Assembly (NCBI GenBank): GCA_947650365.1
Contig: CANTAL010000191.1
Span: 248,001 to 312,000 of the forward strand
Source of the DNA: Chamaelirium japonicum
Taxonomy: Eukaryota; Streptophyta; Magnoliopsida; Liliales; Melanthiaceae
Length of the DNA stretch: 64,000 nucleotides
Direction of reading: 5' to 3'
This document shows, in pieces, positions 20,697 through 31,883 of the stretch. How positions within the stretch are numbered: position 1 is the stretch's first letter; each line of letters opens with the position of its first letter. The translations under genes and the position numbers were made by a program. A model generated the notes under the pieces. That model did not search any database. It worked only from the letters and a program-made list of their open reading frames with translations, and was not told where the DNA came from.

Positions 20697-21468
20697 CTAG
20701 AGGAAGGAGAAGTCCGGCGGGAGGACCTTCTTGAGGGTTTGACCCTCGAGGAAGTGCAGAATTGCCTCGTCGAGAGATTTCTCTCGGGCTGCGGCGATGC
20801 ACTTTTTCCCCTTTGCCCAGTATTCCGCGATCTCCTTGAAGACAGGGAGGGGCGGTCTGCCGGGAAGAGAAGGAACACCGGCTCGAGGACCTCGCCACTC
20901 GCCGTCGATCACGAACGGGTACGCTTTCCAGTACCAGTCCTTGTTCTCGACGGCGGCAAACAGAAGCACCTCGCCGGAGCGGCCCGTGAGGTAGAACTGA
21001 CCACAGTCTACCTCACTGAAGAAGGGTCCCGGTTTGAGGAACCACTTCTTCAGGAGGTAGGCTAGGGGGATCCTCACGTTTAGGGCTTCCTCGATGCGAG
21101 CAAGCCCATAGAGGATCCCCCACGAGTTTTCCGGAAGCTGGGCGGGGCATAAGCCCGCCAGTTCCAGGAGCTCGCTGGCCAGATGGTTCAGGGGCAGCTG
21201 GAGCCCTGACCATATCTGCCCCACGGAGGGTCCCCGAGAGTGGCCTCCCGGAGCTCGAAAGAGGAAGAATGGCGAGCTCTGGGGGAATGCCCACCGCGGT
21301 TCGCAGACTATCGGGGATGGGCGCACCCCCGATGTCATTGAACCAAACAACGGCGCGCTCCTTCGGAGGTGCCTCTTCCCCTGAGCCCGGAGCTCGCACC
21401 GAGATAGGGGCGACATTGAGAGGCCCCTCTCGGGAGGACGCAGAAGCAGCAGCAGCAGAGGAAGCCAT
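20697..21468 (-). pseudogene. Element A antisense gene, conserved N-terminal domain
   Basis: Starts at ATG 21468 (MASSAAAASASS), like the MASS start in element B. The first ~75 codons are in one frame and the conserved domain in another, so a frameshift lies at about 21215-21265. The domain reads SVGQIWSGLQLPLNHLASEL, ELAGLCPAQLPENSWGILYG, then CGQFYLTGRSGEVLL and WKAYPFVIDGEWR. Element B has TIGQMNCGLRLPL and TSGLCPGQVTGNAWRIIYAF at matching spacing, so the two are homologous. It resembles additional ORFs reported from Tat elements (Transposase_28 or plant-mobile-domain types), but I cannot assign the family without a profile search. Function unknown. Confidence 0.75.
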
Positions 21469-21562
21469 GAGCGAGAGGGCGCTAGCGAGCTGTGAGCTGA
21501 AAGCAAAGAAGGAAGGGAGAGCTGTTTTTCACGCAGTGGTAAAAAAATCGCCCCCCGTCCCC

Positions 21563-21570
21563 TATTTATA
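21563..21570 (-). promoter_or_regulatory. TATA box of element A antisense gene
   Basis: TATAAATA on the minus strand, 95 bp upstream of ATG 21468. Together with the G-boxes it suggests transcription of the antisense gene independent of the LTR. Confidence 0.6.
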
Positions 21571-21750
21571 GGCAAATGAGAGGCAGGTGAATCGGGCCAC
21601 AGTTAATACTCGAGCGCGCCCGACGAGGAGACACGCCGACAGTTGAAGCAACAGCTCGTTTTTCTCAAATCAGGAAGTGCCACGTGGACCACGCGTGGAA
21701 AAGGCTGCGCCGGCTCCTTTACTGGCAGGAAAAGGAGCAAATAAGAGGAG

Positions 21751-21760
21751 GACACGTGTC
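21751..21760. promoter_or_regulatory. G-box palindrome GACACGTGTC (A)
   Basis: A 10-bp palindrome with CACGTG core. The identical 10-mer occurs at 31730-31739 upstream of the element B antisense gene. CACGTG is bound by plant bZIP and bHLH factors. Confidence 0.55.
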
Positions 21761-21884
21761 TCGCACCGATCGGGATCTCATGATGAGATTAATTGTATCG
21801 ACCTCGAGCCTCGCGCCGCATTGAAGACAAAACGACTGCTGGAGATCCGGAGCGAAACCCGAGCCACAAGATCGCCTGCGGCTG

Positions 21885-22200
21885 GTGCCCGTAGCTCGCC
21901 CGAGGCAGACCCTGACCGCGCATGATGAGCTCGCGCCGGAAGGAGATCGCTCGTGGCTGACGCTCCTGGCCCGCCCGGCGTTTGTGAAATACTGGCAGTC
22001 AAAGCTCTCGGCACAGACCACCCACGGTTGGTGCCCGCAGCTCGCCCGAGGCAGACCCTGACCGCACGTGATGAGCTCGCGCCGGAAGGAGATCGCTCGT
22101 GGCTGAAGCTCCCGGCCCGCCCAGTGTTTTGTGAAATACTGGCAGTCAAAACTCTCGGCGCAGATTGCCCACGGCAAGTGCCCGCAGCCCACAAGCTGGA
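21885..22200 (+). repeat. 146-bp tandem duplication upstream of element A polypurine tract
   Basis: GTGCCCGTAGCTCGCCCGAG-type units begin at 21885 and 22031 (146 bp), with a partial third at 22178. Each includes GATGAGCTCGCGCCGGAAGG and TGTGAAATACTGGCAGTCAA. No coding potential is recognised. Confidence 0.8.
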
Positions 22201-22288
22201 GGTCGCCAATGACTAAGAACTCCCAATCCGACCGTCGTGTGCAATCAGACTCCTAAGCAAGCGCCAAAGTCTCCTTGGTCGCTCCCTC
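22201..22288 (+). other. Spacer before element A polypurine tract
   Basis: Unique sequence of about 90 bp, no feature seen. Confidence 0.5.
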
Positions 22289-22300
22289 AGGAGGGGGTAA
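22289..22300 (+). other. Polypurine tract of element A
   Basis: AGGAGGGGGTAA directly before the TG of the 3' LTR at 22301. It closely resembles the GGAGGGGGTAAC tract of elements B and C. Confidence 0.82.
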
Positions 22301-23328
22301 TGTTGGGGGTAGCTGAAATCCACCCCGGAGTTCGCCCTCCCCCGTGCTCGCCAAGTCATCTTAACAGGGAGCGGGATCCACATTGGGCTGAAGGGGCCTC
22401 CGGCTAAGAGCTCGCTCGGGAGCTCGCCCGAGCTCGCCTGGGAGCTCGCCCAAGCTCGCCCGGGAGCTCGCCCGAGCTCGCTCAGGAGCTCGCCTAAGCT
22501 CATTCAGGGGCTCGCCTAGAGTTCGCTCGGGAGCTCGCCCCCCTGCTAGCCGAATCACCTTAACAGGGAGTGAGATCCACATTGGGCTGAAGAGGCCATA
22601 GGCTAAGAGCTCGCTCGTGAGCTCGCCCATGCTCATTCAGGAGCTCGCCCAAGCTCGTCCCGGAGCTCGCCCGAGCCCGCTCCGGAGCTTGCCCAAGCCT
22701 GCCAAGACTCCCATGTTTATCGAAGAGGTCGCTCCTGCGAGGTCCGACTCTTGATTGATGTGGAAGAGAAGGCGGAGCAATGGAGGGCGTGCTCGCCCTG
22801 GCTTCCCACCTGAGGTCGCCCACAGCAGAGCAGTACGAAGGGTTGCCAGGTGTCAAAACCCCCTGAAGCTACGTGGACGATTGTGGTCCACGGAAGCCCG
22901 CCAGAATCGGTTTTAAGACCTCCCAGACTTGAACATTCCAGAATAGCCACCTGGCAGCGACAAGAAAGATGCTCTTACCCACTCAAACCGCCTGGCAGGC
23001 TTGACGACAAAGAATGTCAGGGGCGCGAGTACCAAGGACCGTCAGAGGCCCACGCGAGCCAGAACGTGGGGGTCTAGAAGGCCCTGGAAGAATCTCCACG
23101 TGTCGAAAAACGATAGGTCGCCAATGTCTATAAATGCCTACCCCCAGGCTCCAAGGTACAGGGAGGAGACCCGATTCTTACCACTTTTGTCTGCTATAGC
23201 TCGCCGTTGAGCACCTGAGACTGACTTGAGCGTCGGAGGGCCTGCGCTCCTAAGGGAGCCAACCGTTCTCACGCTTTTTCTTTGTCTTGCAGGCATCCCG
23301 CGCGGATCGGTGAAAAATACCCCGAACA
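22301..23328 (+). mobile_element. 3' LTR of element A
   Basis: A 1028-bp LTR opening TGTTGGGGGTAGC and closing CCCCGAACA. It matches the 5' LTR except for scattered substitutions (for example GTTAGGGG against GTTGGGGG, CTTGCC against CTCGCC) and a 43-bp expansion of the GAGCTCGCC repeats. TATAAAT is at 23129-23135. Confidence 0.93.
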
Positions 23329-23333
23329 AAATT
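23329..23333. repeat. Right target-site duplication of element A (AAATT)
   Basis: Immediately follows the LTR CA end and matches 10430-10434. Confidence 0.9.
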
Positions 23334-24035
23334 CATTCGTACGATCCAATCTAATTCATTTGCTCGATCCATTGTAATTCATTCGTACGAGCTATTCTAA
23401 TTAATTCGTACGAATGTATCCATTCTAATTCATTCATACGATCCATTCTAATTCATTCGTACGATCCATTCTAATTCATTCGCACGATCTATTCTAATTC
23501 ATTAGTACGAGCTATTCTAATCCATTCGCACGAGTATTCGTACGAGCTATTGTAATTCATTCGTATGAATGTATCCATTCTAATTCATTCGTACGATCCA
23601 TTATAATTCATTCGCATGATCCATTCTAATTAATTCGTGCCAGCCATTCTAATTCATTTGTACGATCTATTTTAATTCATTCGTACGAGCTATTCTTATT
23701 CATTCGTACTAATGTATCCATTCTAATTCATTCGTACGATCCATTCTAATTCATTTGCATGATCTATTCTAATTCATTCGTATGAGCTATTCTAATTCAT
23801 TCGTACGAATGTCTAATTTATTCGTACGAGCTATTCTAATTTATTCGTACGACCCATTCTAATTCATTCATACGATCCATTCTAATTTATTCGTATGACC
23901 CATTCTAATTCATTCGTACGGTCCATTCTAATTCATTCACACGATCAATTCTAATTCATTCGTACGATCTATTCTAATTCATTCGCACGATCTATTCTAA
24001 TTCATTCGTATGAGCTATCCTAAATCATTCGTACA
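23329..24035 (+). repeat. 23-bp satellite, plus block after element A
   Basis: Plus-oriented monomers continuing the block interrupted by element A. It ends at an irregular switch near 24035 (ACAAACATATGAATAAGAAT). No gene. Confidence 0.93.
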
Positions 24036-25183
24036 AACATATGAATAAGAATAAATCGTGCGAATTAGAATAGCTCGTACGAATGAATAAGAATAAATCG
24101 TGCGAATGAATTAGAATAGCTCGTACGAATGAATAAGAATAAATCGTGCGAATGAATTAGAATGGATCGTACGAATGAATTAGAATGGATCGTACGAATG
24201 AATTAGAATGGATCGTGCGAAAGAATTATAGCTCGTGCGAATAAATTCGAATGGATCGTACAAATGAATTAGAATGCATATATTCATGTGAATGAATTAG
24301 ACTAGATCGAATGAATGAATTAGAATAGATCATGCGAATGAATTAAAATGGATCGTGTGAATGAATTAGAATCTATCGTACGGATGAATTAGAATGGATA
24401 CATTCGTGCGAATGAATTAGAATTGATCGTGCGAATGAATTAGAATGGATCGTACGAATGAATTAGAATAGATAGTACTAATGAATTAGAATAGATCGTG
24501 CGAATGAATTAGAATTAGAATAGTTCGTGTGAATGAATTAAATGGATCGTACGAAGGAATTAGAATGGATACATTCACGTGATTGAATTAGAATAGATAG
24601 TACGAATGAATTAGAATGGATCATGTGAATGAATTGGAATGGATCATACAAATGAATTAGATTGGATCATGCGAATGAATTAGAATGGATCGTAGGAATG
24701 AATTAGAATAGATACATTCGTACGAATTAATCGGAATAGCTCATACGGATGAATTAGAATAGATCATGCAAATGAATTAGAATGGATCGTACGAATAATA
24801 AGAATGGATCGTGCGAATGAACTAGAATCGTACGATTGAATTAGAATGGATACATTCGTACGAATGAATTAGAATAGCTCGTACGAATGAATTTGAATAG
24901 ATCATGCGAATGAATTAGAATGGATCGTACGAATGAATTAGAATAGATCGTGCGAATGAATTAGAATTGATCATATGAATGAATTAGAATGGATACATTA
25001 GTACGAATGAATTAGAATAGCTCGTACGAATGAATTAGAATAGATCGTGCGAATGAATTAGAATGGATTGTACGAATGAATTAGAATGAATCGTGCGTAT
25101 GAATTAGAATGGATCGGACGAATGAATTAGAATAGATACATTAGTATGAATAACTTAGAAGAGCTCGTACGAATGAATTAGAA
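24036..25183 (-). repeat. 23-bp satellite, minus block
   Basis: Minus-oriented monomers. Near the left end a 42-bp variant unit (AATAAGAATAAATCGTGCG) recurs several times. It ends near 25184, where GAATTAGAATCGCATAATC turns to plus. Confidence 0.92.
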
Positions 25184-27870
25184 TCGCATAATCTATTCTA
25201 ATTCATTTGCACGAATGTATCCATTCTAATTTATTTGTATGATCCATTCTAATTCATTCGTATGATCCAATCTAATTAATTCGGACGATCCATTCTAATT
25301 CATTCGCACGATCTATTCTAATTCATTTGTACGATCTATTCGAATTCATTCACACGATCTATTCTAATTCATTCGTACGAGCTATTCTAATTTATTCCTA
25401 TGAATGTATCTATTCTAATTCATTCATACGATCCATTCTAATTCATTCGCACGATCCATTCTAATTCATTTGTACGATCCATTCTAATTCATTCGCACGA
25501 TCTATTCTAATTCATTCGTACGAGCTATTTTAATTCATTCGTACGAATGTATCCATTCTAATTCATTTGTACGATCCATTCTGATTTATTTGCACGATCC
25601 ATTCTTATTTATTCGAACGATCCATTTTAATTCATTCACACGATCTATTTTAATTCATTCATACGAGCTATTCTAATTCATTCATATGAATATATCCATT
25701 CTAATTTATTCATACGATCCATTCTTATTCATTCGCACGATACATTCTAATTCATTCGTAAGATCCATTCTAATTCATTCGCACGATCCATTCTAATTCA
25801 TTCGTACGATCCATTCTAATTGATTCACACGATCCATTCTAATTCATTCGCACGATCCATTCTAATTCATTCGTACGAGCTATTCTAATTCATTCGTATG
25901 AATGTATCAATTATAATTCATTCGTACGATCCATTCTAATTCATTCGCACGATCCATTCTAATTCATTCGCATTATCCATTATAATTCATTCGTACAAAT
26001 GTATCTATTCTAATTCATTCATACGATCCATTCTAATTTATTCACACGATCCATTCTAATTCATTCGTACGATCCAATCTAATTCATTCGCAAGATCTAT
26101 TCTAATTCATTCGTACGAGCAATTCTAATTCATTCGTACGAATGTATCAAGTCTAATTCATTCGTACGATCCATTCTTATTCATTCGCACGATCCATTCT
26201 AATTCATTCGTACAAGCTATTCTAATTCATTCGTACGAGCTATTCTAATTCATTCGTACGAGCTATTCTAATTCATTCTTACTAATGTATCCATTCTAAT
26301 TCATTTGTATGATACATTCAAATTCATTCTCACGATTCATTCTAATTCATTCGTATGATCCATTCTAATTGATTCGCACGATCTATTCTAATTCATTCGT
26401 ACGAACCATTCTAATTCATTCGCACAATCTATTCTATTTCATTCGCATGAGATATTATAATTCATTTGTACATCCATTCTAATTCATTCGCACGATCTAT
26501 TCTAATTCATTCGTACGAGCTATTCTAATTCATTCGTACGAGCTATTCTAATTCAATTGTACTAATGTATCCAATCTAATTCATTTGTACGATCCATACT
26601 AATTCATTCGTATGATCCATTCTAATTCTTTCGGAAGATCTATTTTAATTTATTTGCACGAGCTATTGTAATTCATTTGTACGATCTATTATAATTCATT
26701 CGCAAGATCTAATCTAATTCATTCGTACGAGCTATTCTAATTCATTCATATGAATGTATCCATTCTAATTCATCCGTACGATCCATTCTAATTCATTCGC
26801 ATGATCCATTCTAATTCATTCGTACGATCCATTCTAATTTATTTGCACAATCTATTCTAATTCATCCGTACGAGCTATTCTAATTCATTCGTACGAATGT
26901 ATCCAATCTAATTCATTTTACGATCCATTCTAATTTTTTCTTGCGATCCATTCTAATGCATTCGTATGATCCATTCTAATTCATTCACATGATTTATTCT
27001 AATTCATTCGTACGAGCTAATCTAATTCATTCGTACGAATGTATCTATTCTAATTCATTCTTACGATCCATTCTAATTTATTCGCACGATACAATCTAAT
27101 TCATTCATACGATCCATTCTAATTTATTCGCAAGATCTATTCTAATTCATTCGTACGAGCTATTCTTATTCATTCATACTAATGTATCCATTCTAATTCA
27201 TTCATACGATCTATTCTAATTCATTCGTACGATCTTTTATAATTCATTCGCTCGATCTATTCTAATTCATTCGTACGATCCTTTCTAATTCATTCGTACC
27301 AGCTATTCTAATTCATTCGTACGATCTATTCTAATTCATTCGTACGAGCTATTCTAACTCATTTGTACGATCCATTCTAATTCATTCACATGATCTATTC
27401 TAATTCATTCATACGAGCTATTCTAATTCATTCATACGAATGTATCCATTCTAATTCATTCGTACGATCCATTCTAATTCATTTGCACGATCTATTCTAA
27501 TTCATCCGTACGAGCTATTCTAATTCATTCGTACGAATGTATCCATTCTAATTCATTCGTACGATCCATTCTAATTCATTTGCTCGATCCATTCTAATTC
27601 ATTCGTACGATCCATTCTAATTCATTCACACGGTCTATTCTGCTTCATTCGTATATTCCATTCTAATTCATTCGTACGATCCATTCTAATTTATTCGCAC
27701 GATCTATTCTAATTCATTCATACGATCTATTCTAATTCATTCGCACGATCTATTCTAATTCATTCGTACGAGCTGTTCTAATTCATTTGTACGAATGTAT
27801 CCTTTCTAATTCATTCGTACGATCCGTTCTAATTCATTCGTACGATCTATTCTAATTCATTTATTCGTAC
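25184..27870 (+). repeat. 23-bp satellite, plus block
   Basis: About 2.7 kb of plus-oriented monomers with the usual 28-bp variant every four to six units. It ends near 27870 at ATTCGTACGAATTAATTAG, a switch inside the palindromic core. Nothing else is seen. Confidence 0.93.
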
Positions 27871-28791
27871 GAATTAATTAGAATAGCTTATACAATCCAT
27901 TCTATTTCATTCATTAGAATAGCTCATACGAATGAATTAGAATAGATCATGTGAATGGATCGTACGAATAAATTAGAATGGATCGTACAAATGAATTAGA
28001 ATGGATACATTCGTGCGAATGAATTAGAATGGATCATACGAATGAATTAGAATGGATCGTACGAATAAATTAGAATGGATCATGCAAATGAATTTGAATG
28101 GATCATACGAATGAATTAGAATGGATACATTCGTGCGAATAAATTAGAATGGATCGTATGAATGAGTTAGAATGGATCATACGAATAAATTAGATTGGAT
28201 CGTGCGAATGAATTAGAATGGATCGTACAAATGAATTAGAATGGATCCTACGAATTAATTAGAATGGATCGTGCGAATGAATTGGAATAGATCGTACGAA
28301 TGAATTAGAATGGATACATTCGTGCGAATGAATTATAATGGATCGTACGAATGAATTAGAATGGATCGTGCGAATGAATTAGAATGGATAGTACGAATGA
28401 ATTAGAATGGATACATTCGTGCTAATGAAATTGAATGGATCGTATGAATGAATTAGAATGGATCGTGCGAATTAATTAGAATGGATCATACGAATGAATT
28501 AGAATGGGTCGCGAATGAATTGGAATAGCTCTTACGAATAAATTAGAATAGATCGTGCGAATGAATTAGAATGGACTGTACGAATGAATTAGAATGGATT
28601 GTGCGAATGAATTAGAATGGATCGTATGAATGAATTAGAATGGATACATTAGTATGAATGAATTCAAATAGTTTATACGAATGAATTTGAATAGATCGTG
28701 CGAATGAATTAGAATGGATCGTACGAATGAATTAGAATGGATCGTGCGAATGAAATTAGAATGGACCGTACGAATGAATTTGAATGGATAC
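27871..28791 (-). repeat. 23-bp satellite, minus block left of element B
   Basis: Minus-oriented monomers, with a one-monomer plus patch at about 27891-27912. The last five bases GATAC (28787-28791) are the left target-site copy of element B. Confidence 0.92.
28787..28791. repeat. Left target-site duplication of element B (GATAC)
   Basis: GATAC matches 41978-41982. Removing the element restores the common satellite junction GGATACGTTCGTACGAA, normally GGATACATTCGTACGAA. Confidence 0.9.
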
Positions 28792-29210
28792 TGTGGGGGA
28801 AAATCTTCGTGCCGACCCGAAGATTCTCGCAGCACCAGTCAATTGAAGTCGAAGTTGATGTCGAAGATCGTTGATCGATCTGTTGATTGAAGTCGAAGCC
28901 TTTTGATATGCAAACAGAGGAATTGTGACACAAGATGTGATCTCGGAGTTCAGCCGAAGCCTACGTCTCCGTGCTATAGGGAGCAACCCGAATTCACTAA
29001 CACTTCTGTTGAAGTGACCTCGACAGGCCGAGTGTCACTGGAGGTCTTCTGATCCCTTCGAAAGAGAAAAGAAGATCAACGAGAGATGGTAGATCGGAGT
29101 TAGAAAATCCCAGAGCTCTGGTTCTGAAAGTCAGATCTCAGAGTGGAAATCAGAATTCAGGATTTTAGATTTTCGATCCTTTTACATTCGAAGGCATTGC
29201 TATTTATAGG

Positions 29211-29218
29211 ATTCTCTG
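29211..29218 (-). promoter_or_regulatory. TATA box of element B 3' LTR
   Basis: TATAAATA on the minus strand, at the same place as 41596-41603 in the 5' LTR and 1779-1786 in element C. Confidence 0.65.
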
Positions 29219-29274
29219 TTGGGGAATTCCGAAGTAGATGGCGGTTTCTGCTGCCGTATCTGGGGATCCTCCAG

Positions 29275-29515
29275 GCAGGACCGGTGGGTCCTGTGGTAGT
29301 CCTCGTGGGCCCACCAGGCAGGGCCGGTGGGTCCCATGGTAGTCCTCGTGGGCCCACCAGGCAGGGCCGGTGGGTCCCGTGGTAGTCCTCGTGGGCCCAC
29401 CAGGCAGGGCCGGTGGGTCCCGTGGTAGTCCTCGTGGGCCCACCAGGCAGGGCCGGTGGGTCCCGTGGTAGTCCTCGTGGGCCCACCAGGCAGGGCCGGT
29501 GGGTCCCGTGGTGGA
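29275..29515 (-). repeat. 43-bp minisatellite in element B 3' LTR
   Basis: Five to six units of a GC-rich 43-bp repeat (GGGCCCACCAGGCAGGGCC and GGTGGGTCCCGTGGTAGTCC on the plus strand). Gly/Pro/Trp-rich open frames on both strands here are artefacts. Confidence 0.87.
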
Positions 29516-29539
29516 TACATGCCAAAATTTGCACCCACA

Positions 29540-29553
29540 GTTACCCCCTCCAA
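29540..29553 (-). other. Polypurine tract of element B
   Basis: On the minus strand TTGGAGGGGGTAAC directly precedes the 3' LTR, identical to that of element C. Confidence 0.82.
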
Positions 29554-29654
29554 GTTAGCTAGAGTGCATTCTGGCTGGCTTGGACTTGGTGCAAAAAATA
29601 GCAACTTCCTGTTTTGAAAAACGGACACGAAGAAACTTATCGCATGTTAGAGAA

Positions 29655-29990
29655 AAAAGGGACTGATCGGTCAATTTGGACCGATCGGTCAAATTTGACC
29701 GATCGGTCAAATTTTGACCGATCGGTCAAATTTTGACCGATCGGTCAAATTTTGACCGATCGGTCAAAATTCAATCGGTCAAGAATCGGGTGATCGGTCA
29801 AAAAACAGGGTTTTTTGACCGATCCAGTAGTAAATTTGACCGATCAGCTGAAATTTGACCGATCGGTTAAATTTTGACCGATCGGTCATTTTTGACCGAT
29901 CGGTCAAATTTTGACCGATCGGGCAAAATTCAACCGGTCAAGAATCGGGTGATCGGTCAAAAAACACGGTTTTTTGACCGATCCAGTAGA
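29655..29990 (-). repeat. Short GATCGGTCAAA repeats in element B
   Basis: Runs of 18-20-bp units built on the palindrome TTTGACCGATCGGTCAAA, in two groups separated by GTGATCGGTCAAAAAAC segments. They grade into the 119-bp array. Similar short repeats end the element C array (1200-1320). Confidence 0.8.
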
Positions 29991-31430
29991 AATTTGATCG
30001 ATCAGATAACTTTCGGCGATCGGACATGTTTGTCCGATCGGTGAAAAAATATCCGGTCAAGGTTCGAGTGATCGGCAAAAAACCTAGGTTTTTTGCCAGA
30101 TCCAGTAGAAATTTGACCGATCAAATAATTTTCGCCGATCGGACATGTTTGTCCGATCAGTGAAAAAATATCCGGTCAAGGTTCGAGTGATCGGCAAAAA
30201 ACCTTGGTTTTTTGCCAGATCCAGTCGAAATTTGACCGATCAGATAACTTTCGCCGATCGGACATGTTTGTCCGATCGGTGAAAAAATATCCGGTCAAGG
30301 TTCGAGTGATCGGCAAAAAACCTTGGTTTTTTGCCAGATCCAGTAGAAATTTGACCGATCAGATAACTTTCGCCGATCGGACATGTTTGTCCGATCGGTG
30401 AAAAAATATCCGGTCAAGGTTCGAGTGATCGGCAAAAAACCTTGGTTTTTTGCCAGATCCAGTAGAAATTTGACCGATCAGATAACTTTCGCCGATCGGA
30501 CATGTTTGTCCGATCGGTAAAAAAATATCCGGTCAAGGTTCGAGCGATCGGCAAAAAACCTTGGTTTTTTGCCAGATCCAGTAGAAATTTGACCGATCAA
30601 ATAACTTTCGCCGATCGGACATGTTTGTCCGATCGGTGAAAAAATATCCGGTCAAGGTTCGAGTGATCAGCAAAAAACCTTGGTTTTTTGCCAGATCCAG
30701 TAGAAATTTGACCGATCAAATAACTTTCGCCGATCGGACATGTTTGTCCGATCGGTGAAAAAATATCCGGTCAAGGTTCGAGTGATCGGCAAAAAACCTT
30801 GGTCTTTTGCCAGATCCAGTAGAAATTTGACCGATCAAATAACTTTCGCCGATCGGACATGTTTGTCCGATCGGTGAAAAAATATCCGGTCAAGGTTCGA
30901 GTGATCGGCAAAAAACCTTGGTTTGTTGCCAGATCCAGTAGAAATTTGACCGATCAGATAACTTTCGCCGATCGGACATGTTTGTCCGATCGTTGAAAAA
31001 ATATCCGGTGAAGGTTCGAGCGATCGGCAAAAAACCTTGGTTTTTTGCCAGATCCAGTAGAAATTTGACCGATCAAATAACTTTCGCCGATCGGACATGT
31101 TTGTCCGATCGGTGAAAAAATATCCGGTCAAGGTTCGAGTGATCGGCAAAAAACCTTGGTTTTTTGCCAGATCCAGTAGAAATTTGACCGATCAAATAAC
31201 TTTCGCCGATCGGACATGTTTGTCCGATCGGTGAAAAAATATCCGGTCAAGGTTCGAGTGATCGGCAAAAAACCTTGGTTTTTTGCCAGATCCAGTAGAA
31301 ATTTGACCGATCAGATATCTTTCGCCGATCGGACATGTTTGTCCGATCGTTGAAAAAATATCCGATCAAGGTTCAAGCGATCGGCAAAAAACCTTGGTTT
31401 TTTGCCAGATCCAGTAGAAATTTGTCCGAT
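29991..31430 (-). repeat. 119-bp tandem array in element B
   Basis: About twelve units at an exact 119-bp spacing (GTGATCGGCAAAA at 30068, 30187, 30306, 30425). Each holds two hairpins: arms CGATCGGACA and TGTCCGATCG with loop TGTT (30255-30278 in one unit), and arms GGCAAAAAACC and GGTTTTTTGCC with a 2-base loop (30312-30335). Units are nearly identical, suggesting recent homogenisation. It lies between the polypurine tract and the antisense gene promoter, as in element C. Frames at 30204-30401 and 30835-31149 are artefacts. Confidence 0.9.
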
Positions 31431-31883
31431 CAAAGTAAAATTTTGAACCTGCCCTTCAGAGAAGGTTTACTGCTTTGTTCTTCGATATTTTGGCAGAGTT
31501 TTGAACATTGATGGAGCTTGATCCTTCTTGTTTTGAATCCTTGGTTGGCTTGATGGTTGCTTTGAACCGGCGGTCCGGTTTACCCAGACCGGTGGCTTGC
31601 TTGGACCGTTGGTTCATGTGGACCGGTAGGTCCGACGTTTCGCCTGGTCGCGACTGTTCGCCTGGTTTTGCGCTTGCTACGGATGGATGCCACGTGTACC
31701 TACAAAAACACGCGATTTGATATGGTGAAGACACGTGTCTTCTCGATTTGCGCACCTGTTTTACCCTGGGTACAAAAGTTTTCACCGGCTGTCATTTCGC
31801 CTCATGCTTCCAAAATTTTTCGAAGTCCAGACCCTTGTTCTCTTGATTTCTGCTCTTGTTCTTGTTCTCGTTCGATCGGTCCA
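31431..31883 (+). promoter_or_regulatory. Presumed promoter and leader of element B antisense gene
   Basis: No gene is called in this stretch; the frame is open upstream to 31668 but has no support there. Two G-boxes occur: CCACGTGT (core 31691-31696) and GACACGTGTC (31730-31739). A weak TATA-like GGGTACAAAAG lies near 31770, followed by a CT-rich leader (CTTGTTCTCGTTCG) up to ATG 31884. The left part has imperfect repeats of GACCGG(T/C)GG. Confidence 0.5.
31730..31739. promoter_or_regulatory. G-box palindrome GACACGTGTC (B)
   Basis: Identical 10-mer to 21751-21760 of element A, here about 150 bp before the antisense ATG. A second CACGTG lies 41 bp upstream. Confidence 0.55.

Larger units (their letters stand above)
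21469..21884 (-). promoter_or_regulatory. Presumed promoter region of element A antisense gene
   Basis: No gene here. Reading on the minus strand towards ATG 21468: GACACGTGTC (21751-21760), CCACGTGG (core 21681-21686), then CTATAAATAGG (TATA 21563-21570) about 95 bp before the ATG. G-boxes followed by a TATA box at this spacing look like an ordinary plant promoter. Element B carries the same GACACGTGTC upstream of its antisense gene. Confidence 0.6.
10435..23328 (+). mobile_element. Element A: complete but decayed Tat-type Ty3/gypsy retrotransposon
   Basis: A 12.9-kb insertion bounded by TG...CA LTRs and a 5-bp target duplication. Order: 5' LTR, PBS, gag-protease, UAG, RT, RNase H, second plant-type RNase H, integrase, 78-bp tandem repeats, antisense spliced gene (broken), promoter-like region, polypurine tract, 3' LTR. 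The second RNase H before integrase defines the Tat group. Pol keeps one frame but has five stops besides the gag/pol UAG. The antisense gene has two stops and a frameshift. The LTRs differ at many sites and by a 43-bp repeat expansion. The copy looks non-autonomous and older than element B. Confidence 0.95.
28792..29539 (-). mobile_element. 3' LTR of element B
   Basis: A 748-bp LTR. Read on the minus strand it opens TGTGGGTGCAAATTTTGGC and closes CCCCCACA. It is near identical to 41187-41977; visible differences are four or so transitions (for example GACACAAGATGTG against GACACGAGATATG) and one fewer 43-bp unit. Confidence 0.93.

Noticed and set aside
29991-31430. Link between the 119-bp array and the satellite's about 120-bp higher-order repeat (four 23-bp plus one 28-bp monomer)
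   Set aside because: Similar length only; no shared sequence was seen, so I treat it as coincidence.
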